This document shows positions 61,410 through 64,000 of a DNA stretch of 64,000 nt, one piece after another (within the stretch, counting starts at the first letter, position 1; each line of letters begins with the position of its first letter). The notes under the pieces are model-generated. The model was not told the DNA's origin. It saw only the letters and a program-made list of their open reading frames with translations, and searched no databases. Source of the DNA: Devosia ureilytica (GTDB lineage: Bacteria; Pseudomonadota; Alphaproteobacteria; Rhizobiales; Devosiaceae). The position numbers and the translations under genes are program-made. The stretch is from positions 394,724 to 458,723 of the forward strand of contig NZ_JAMZCU010000003.1 in the NCBI RefSeq assembly GCF_024273195.1, in the 5' to 3' direction.

Positions 61410-62009
61410 TCATTCTGTCGTTGCCGGGGAAGCCTCCATCCCCCGCAGCCACTCCTGGAGCCGCCGCCCCTCGCGCACCAGCAGCGCCGGATCACCCAGG
61501 CTATGCGCCAGGATCGACGCGCCCTGCAGCGACGATTGAAGCTGCAGCGCCAGGTCGGCCGCGTCTTCGGCGTGTCCCATGTCGGCAAACTGCCCTTCCA
61601 TCCAGGCCATCGGCACGGCCAATAGCCCCTTTGCCGGTTCTGTCCATTCGCCATGCTCCCGCGCCATTTCGGCGCTCAGTGACCCGAGCGGGCAGCCCCT
61701 TTCAGCCACCGTTGGCGCATTGTTGATCGTCGCCTCGACAAAACCCAGCAGCCGCTCTAGCGGCGTCGGCAGCCCCGACATCATCTGCTTCATGGCCGCA
61801 ACCTCGCCCAGACGCTGCTCCAGCACGGCCCGGCCGATATCGTCCTTGCTCTTGAAGTAATAGTAGATATTGCCCAGCGGCACCGCCGAGGCCTCCGCCA
61901 GGTCGGCCAGCGAGGTATTGCGATAGCCCTGCCGATGCGCCAGCTCAACTGCCGCCTGTGTCAGCCGCTCGCGCTTGCCGCGAGGGGCCGGTTTGCCGTT
62001 CTCAGCCAA
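61410..62009 (-). CDS. TetR-family transcriptional regulator
   Basis: The 199-residue repressor has an N-terminal DNA-binding domain (about 10-60; TSLADLAEASAVPLGNIYYYFKSKDD, in which GNIYYYFKSK is the recognition helix) and a ligand-binding C-terminal domain (about 75-195) of the YxaF/TetR_C_13-like sort. The gene follows the SDR gene by nine bases. A palindrome upstream of the SDR gene is the probable operator. Confidence 0.9.
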   Translation of the reverse strand: MAENGKPAPRGKRERLTQAAVELAHRQGYRNTSLADLAEASAVPLGNIYYYFKSKDDIGRAVLEQRLGEVAAMKQMMSGLPTPLERLLGFVEATINNAPTVAERGCPLGSLSAEMAREHGEWTEPAKGLLAVPMAWMEGQFADMGHAEDAADLALQLQSSLQGASILAHSLGDPALLVREGRRLQEWLRGMEASPATTE

Positions 62010-62018
62010 TGGCCGCTC

Positions 62019-62834
62019 CTAACCCACGAATGTCGTACTCTGCCGCATCATATTCGCCGTCATCGCGCGCACCAAGCTGTGCGGCATCAGCGCATTCATG
62101 GTGCGGTAGAGACGGCCGGGCATCACCATCATCTTGCGGCGCTTTATGCCTTCCAGCGCCTCGGCCACGCATTGCGCCACCGACCTGGGCTTGATCGGCA
62201 TAGGTGAGGCGTCCAGCCCCATCTTCTTGATCAAGGGTGTCTCGGTCGGGGTCACGACCAGCACCGTTATCCCCACGCCATGCTCCTTGAGTTCAGCATG
62301 AAGGCTCCGCCCCAGCGCGTTGATCATTCCCTTTGCCGCTGCCGGATTGGCATGGAAGGGGATGCCGCTATCCGCCCCCAGCGCCGATACCAGCAACGTC
62401 GCACCCCGCTTCTGGGCGGCAAAGCGGCGGCTGAAATGATGCGTCAACAGCATATGCGACACCCCCATCAACTGGGTCTGGCGCAGCAATTGCTCAGGCT
62501 CGAAGGCCAGAAATGCGCCGGGCTGCCCGGACCCGGCGGCGGACACCAATAGGCCGATTTCGAGGTCCTGCGTCTGGTCAATAATGCTCTTTTCCGCGCC
62601 GGTCTCGCTGAGGTCCGCCGCGATCACGCGGTAGTCGATCCCGGAACTACGCCGCAAATCCTCGCCCACTGTCTCCAGGGCCTCTGCACGCCGCGCCACC
62701 AGAACCAGATTGATCCCGGACGCCGCGATCTGCCGGGCAAATTCGCGCCCGATCCCCGAGCTGGCGCCCGTCACAATTGCCCAGGGCCCGAACCGCCCGG
62801 CGTCCATCCGCACCATCCACTTTTTGTCACTCAT
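62019..62834 (-). CDS. Short-chain dehydrogenase/reductase lacking the usual catalytic Tyr
   Basis: The 271-residue protein has the SDR cofactor motif TGASSGIG (about 22-29), SAAG in place of NNAG, and the catalytic-region Ser in LLVSALGA. The YxxxK position reads PAAAK in HANPAAAKGM, so the Lys is kept but the Tyr is replaced by Pro. The codons (CCG at the Tyr position) are unambiguous. The protein may be a non-enzymatic or altered SDR. It heads an operon with a TetR regulator. The C-terminal part (KRRKMMVMPGRLYRTM) resembles DltE-like SDRs. Confidence 0.87.
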   Translation of the reverse strand: MSDKKWMVRMDAGRFGPWAIVTGASSGIGREFARQIAASGINLVLVARRAEALETVGEDLRRSSGIDYRVIAADLSETGAEKSIIDQTQDLEIGLLVSAAGSGQPGAFLAFEPEQLLRQTQLMGVSHMLLTHHFSRRFAAQKRGATLLVSALGADSGIPFHANPAAAKGMINALGRSLHAELKEHGVGITVLVVTPTETPLIKKMGLDASPMPIKPRSVAQCVAEALEGIKRRKMMVMPGRLYRTMNALMPHSLVRAMTANMMRQSTTFVG

Positions 62835-62853
62835 CTTCCATCTCCCAAAATTT

Positions 62854-62869
62854 AGTTAGTCATCTAACT
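62854..62869. promoter_or_regulatory. TetR-type operator upstream of the SDR-TetR operon
   Basis: AGTTAG-TCAT-CTAACT is a perfect inverted repeat 19 bases upstream of the SDR start. GTTAG-N4-CTAAC arms are a common TetR-family site. It should allow autoregulation by the co-transcribed TetR protein. Confidence 0.7.
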
Positions 62870-62967
62870 CATTTTTGAAAGACACTGTCAAGCGGCCTTC
62901 CTTTTTCCGGTCATCTCCGGTTCACATAGTGGGCGATATCTAGCGGTACCGCATCCCGGGGGAACCA

Positions 62968-63882
62968 ATGATCCGCACACTTGCCGCCACTGCCGCCCTT
63001 CTCGCCACCACGGCCCTGGCCTCAGCCCAGCCGCTCGAAGACCAGATCCACGACTTCGTCTATGCTCCGGGCTTTACCGCCGAGGACGTACCGGCGCTCG
63101 AAGTGCGTCTGATCGACCAATGGTACGATCTGACGGTGATGACCCCGGGCGGTTCGGTGGGCCCCATCGAAAAAGCCATGCTGATCGCCGACAAGGCCAT
63201 CGAAGGCATTCGCACCCGCACCGCCATCCAATACGGCGAAGTCATCAGCGAGGACGGCACACCGATGAGCTTCATCGAAGTCCGCCACTACAATCTCGCC
63301 GCCGTGCTCCACGCCGATACCGCCGATGCCTATGGCATCGAAAACACCGCTCCGGTTGAGGAATTCGGGCGTGGCGATCACATGGCCTGGCGCTTCGTCT
63401 TCCAGCCCATCATGAACAATGCTGCCGTGCTGCTCGAAGCCAGCAGTCGCGTCATCTCCGACAAGCAGGCCAGCAAGGACGATTGCACCGGCCGCCCCTG
63501 CCTCGACCTCTACGCCGGTTTTGACAGCGCCGAGTGGGAAGAGATCGAGGGCAAGGTGCCAACCTGGCCCGAACTCTACACCACCGAGTCCGACGAAAGC
63601 TCCACCCCCGCCCATGCCATTGCGGAGCTGGCGGTGTTCGGCTTCTGGGCCAGCGCCGAAAGCGGCGATTATCAGTGGTCTGGCGGCGAACACCCCGAAG
63701 CCGTTGACGACGCCACGCCCTATCGCTTCATCGGCATCGACCGCCACCTGGGTCAGGAAGCCAGCATCGACGCTATCTGGCACGAGACCGCACTTAACGA
63801 CGACGAACTGGCATCCATCACCTTCCGCCGCGCCGAAGTCGGCGGCCAGGTCCACCTGATGCGCGCCAGCGAACCGCGCTAA
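62968..63882 (+). CDS. Unknown secreted protein
   Basis: The 304-residue protein has a signal peptide (MIRTLAATAALLATTALASA, cleavage before QPLEDQ). The mature part is acidic and soluble, with one nearby cysteine pair (DDCTGRPCLDLY, about 172-177) and no enzyme motif I recognise. GGGGGAAC lies just before the ATG. It is divergent from the SDR-TetR operon and could be under the same operator. Confidence 0.8.
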   Translation: MIRTLAATAALLATTALASAQPLEDQIHDFVYAPGFTAEDVPALEVRLIDQWYDLTVMTPGGSVGPIEKAMLIADKAIEGIRTRTAIQYGEVISEDGTPMSFIEVRHYNLAAVLHADTADAYGIENTAPVEEFGRGDHMAWRFVFQPIMNNAAVLLEASSRVISDKQASKDDCTGRPCLDLYAGFDSAEWEEIEGKVPTWPELYTTESDESSTPAHAIAELAVFGFWASAESGDYQWSGGEHPEAVDDATPYRFIGIDRHLGQEASIDAIWHETALNDDELASITFRRAEVGGQVHLMRASEPR

Positions 63883-64000
63883 GCGTTCACCGCCCCTGGA
63901 GCGCGGGCAGGCCGATAGCCACGATCCGCAGCCCCTCGCTGCGCCAAAGCACCACCCACAGGGCCAGCGTCCGGCACACCATCGCCGCGGGGGGGGGGCG

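Noticed and set aside
63887..64000. Open minus-strand frame at the window end (last residues LRIVAIGLPALQGR)
   Set aside because: Only 37 codons, no family match, and open frames of this length are common at this GC content; it might be the 3' end of a membrane protein gene.

Overview
The window reads as a GC-rich alphaproteobacterial chromosome, most likely a member of the Hyphomicrobiales. A Devosia-like genome is my best guess. This rests on gene content (pstSCAB-phoU-phoB, a DUF3333-type PstA, dnaG-rpoD near yqeY and carA, HlyU, Ohr/OhrR), on EcfG-type promoters (GGAAC-N16/17-CGTT) and on intergenic palindromic repeats. It is not a species identification. There is no CRISPR array, prophage or insertion sequence; nearly every gene is an ordinary chromosomal gene in short operons.

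Layout. 1-420: the 5' end of a secreted-protein gene and a CAT-anticodon tRNA with its terminator. 0.67-8.2 kb: a PcaR/PobR-like IclR regulator, then the phosphate operon pstS-pstC-pstA-pstB-phoU-phoB and a 5'-truncated GIY-YIG remnant. 8.5-11.2 kb: a Weimberg-type pair (2-keto-3-deoxy sugar acid dehydratase and alpha-ketoglutaric semialdehyde dehydrogenase). 11.3-18.2 kb: envelope and small proteins (SIMPL, TSUP transporter, YjbQ, a long OmpA-like protein, a small membrane protein, a DUF533/TerB protein). 18.3-23.8 kb (minus): dnaG, rpoD, DUF2442, hlyU, then a small gene and queF. 23.9-28.6 kb: an accessory block (GH-A hydrolase, HdeD, MFS, diguanylate cyclase), then yqeY and divergent carA. 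30.5-35.7 kb: a two-domain glycosyltransferase, a zinc metallopeptidase, and divergent fructuronate reductase and KDG kinase genes. 36.0-39.3 kb: cpdB under a Pho box and an RNase T2. 39.4-43.4 kb: ohrR/ohr, an ABC exporter, a GNAT protein and a DUF1328 protein. 43.5-49.6 kb: CHASE2-EAL, FecR, motAB. 49.6-57.6 kb: YciI, YghU, an RlmL-type methyltransferase, tandem HD-GYP, a lone receiver, a frameshifted DedA, CsbD, VOC/ArsR, a Gre-like factor and SNase. 57.9-64 kb: carB, a TetR/SDR operon and a secreted unknown.

How parts work together. Phosphate: PstSCAB imports phosphate, PhoU and PhoB control it, and Pho-box-like repeats precede pstS and cpdB. RNase T2 next to cpdB suggests a periplasmic route from RNA to phosphate. 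General stress: six exact matches to the EcfG promoter consensus precede an OmpA-like gene, two paralogous small membrane proteins, DUF1328 and CHASE2-EAL (one shared symmetric promoter), and csbD. c-di-GMP: one cyclase and two phosphodiesterases lie in the same window as the flagellar stator genes. Several local repressors (OhrR, ArsR, TetR, PcaR-like) sit beside clear palindromic operators.

Novelty. The most interesting items are the EcfG promoter set with the paired small membrane proteins, the symmetric bidirectional EcfG promoter, the RNA-phosphate scavenging pair, an SDR lacking its catalytic tyrosine, and a family of at least eight intergenic inverted-repeat elements, one beside a predicted three-way junction. 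I did not find a clearly new multi-gene system.
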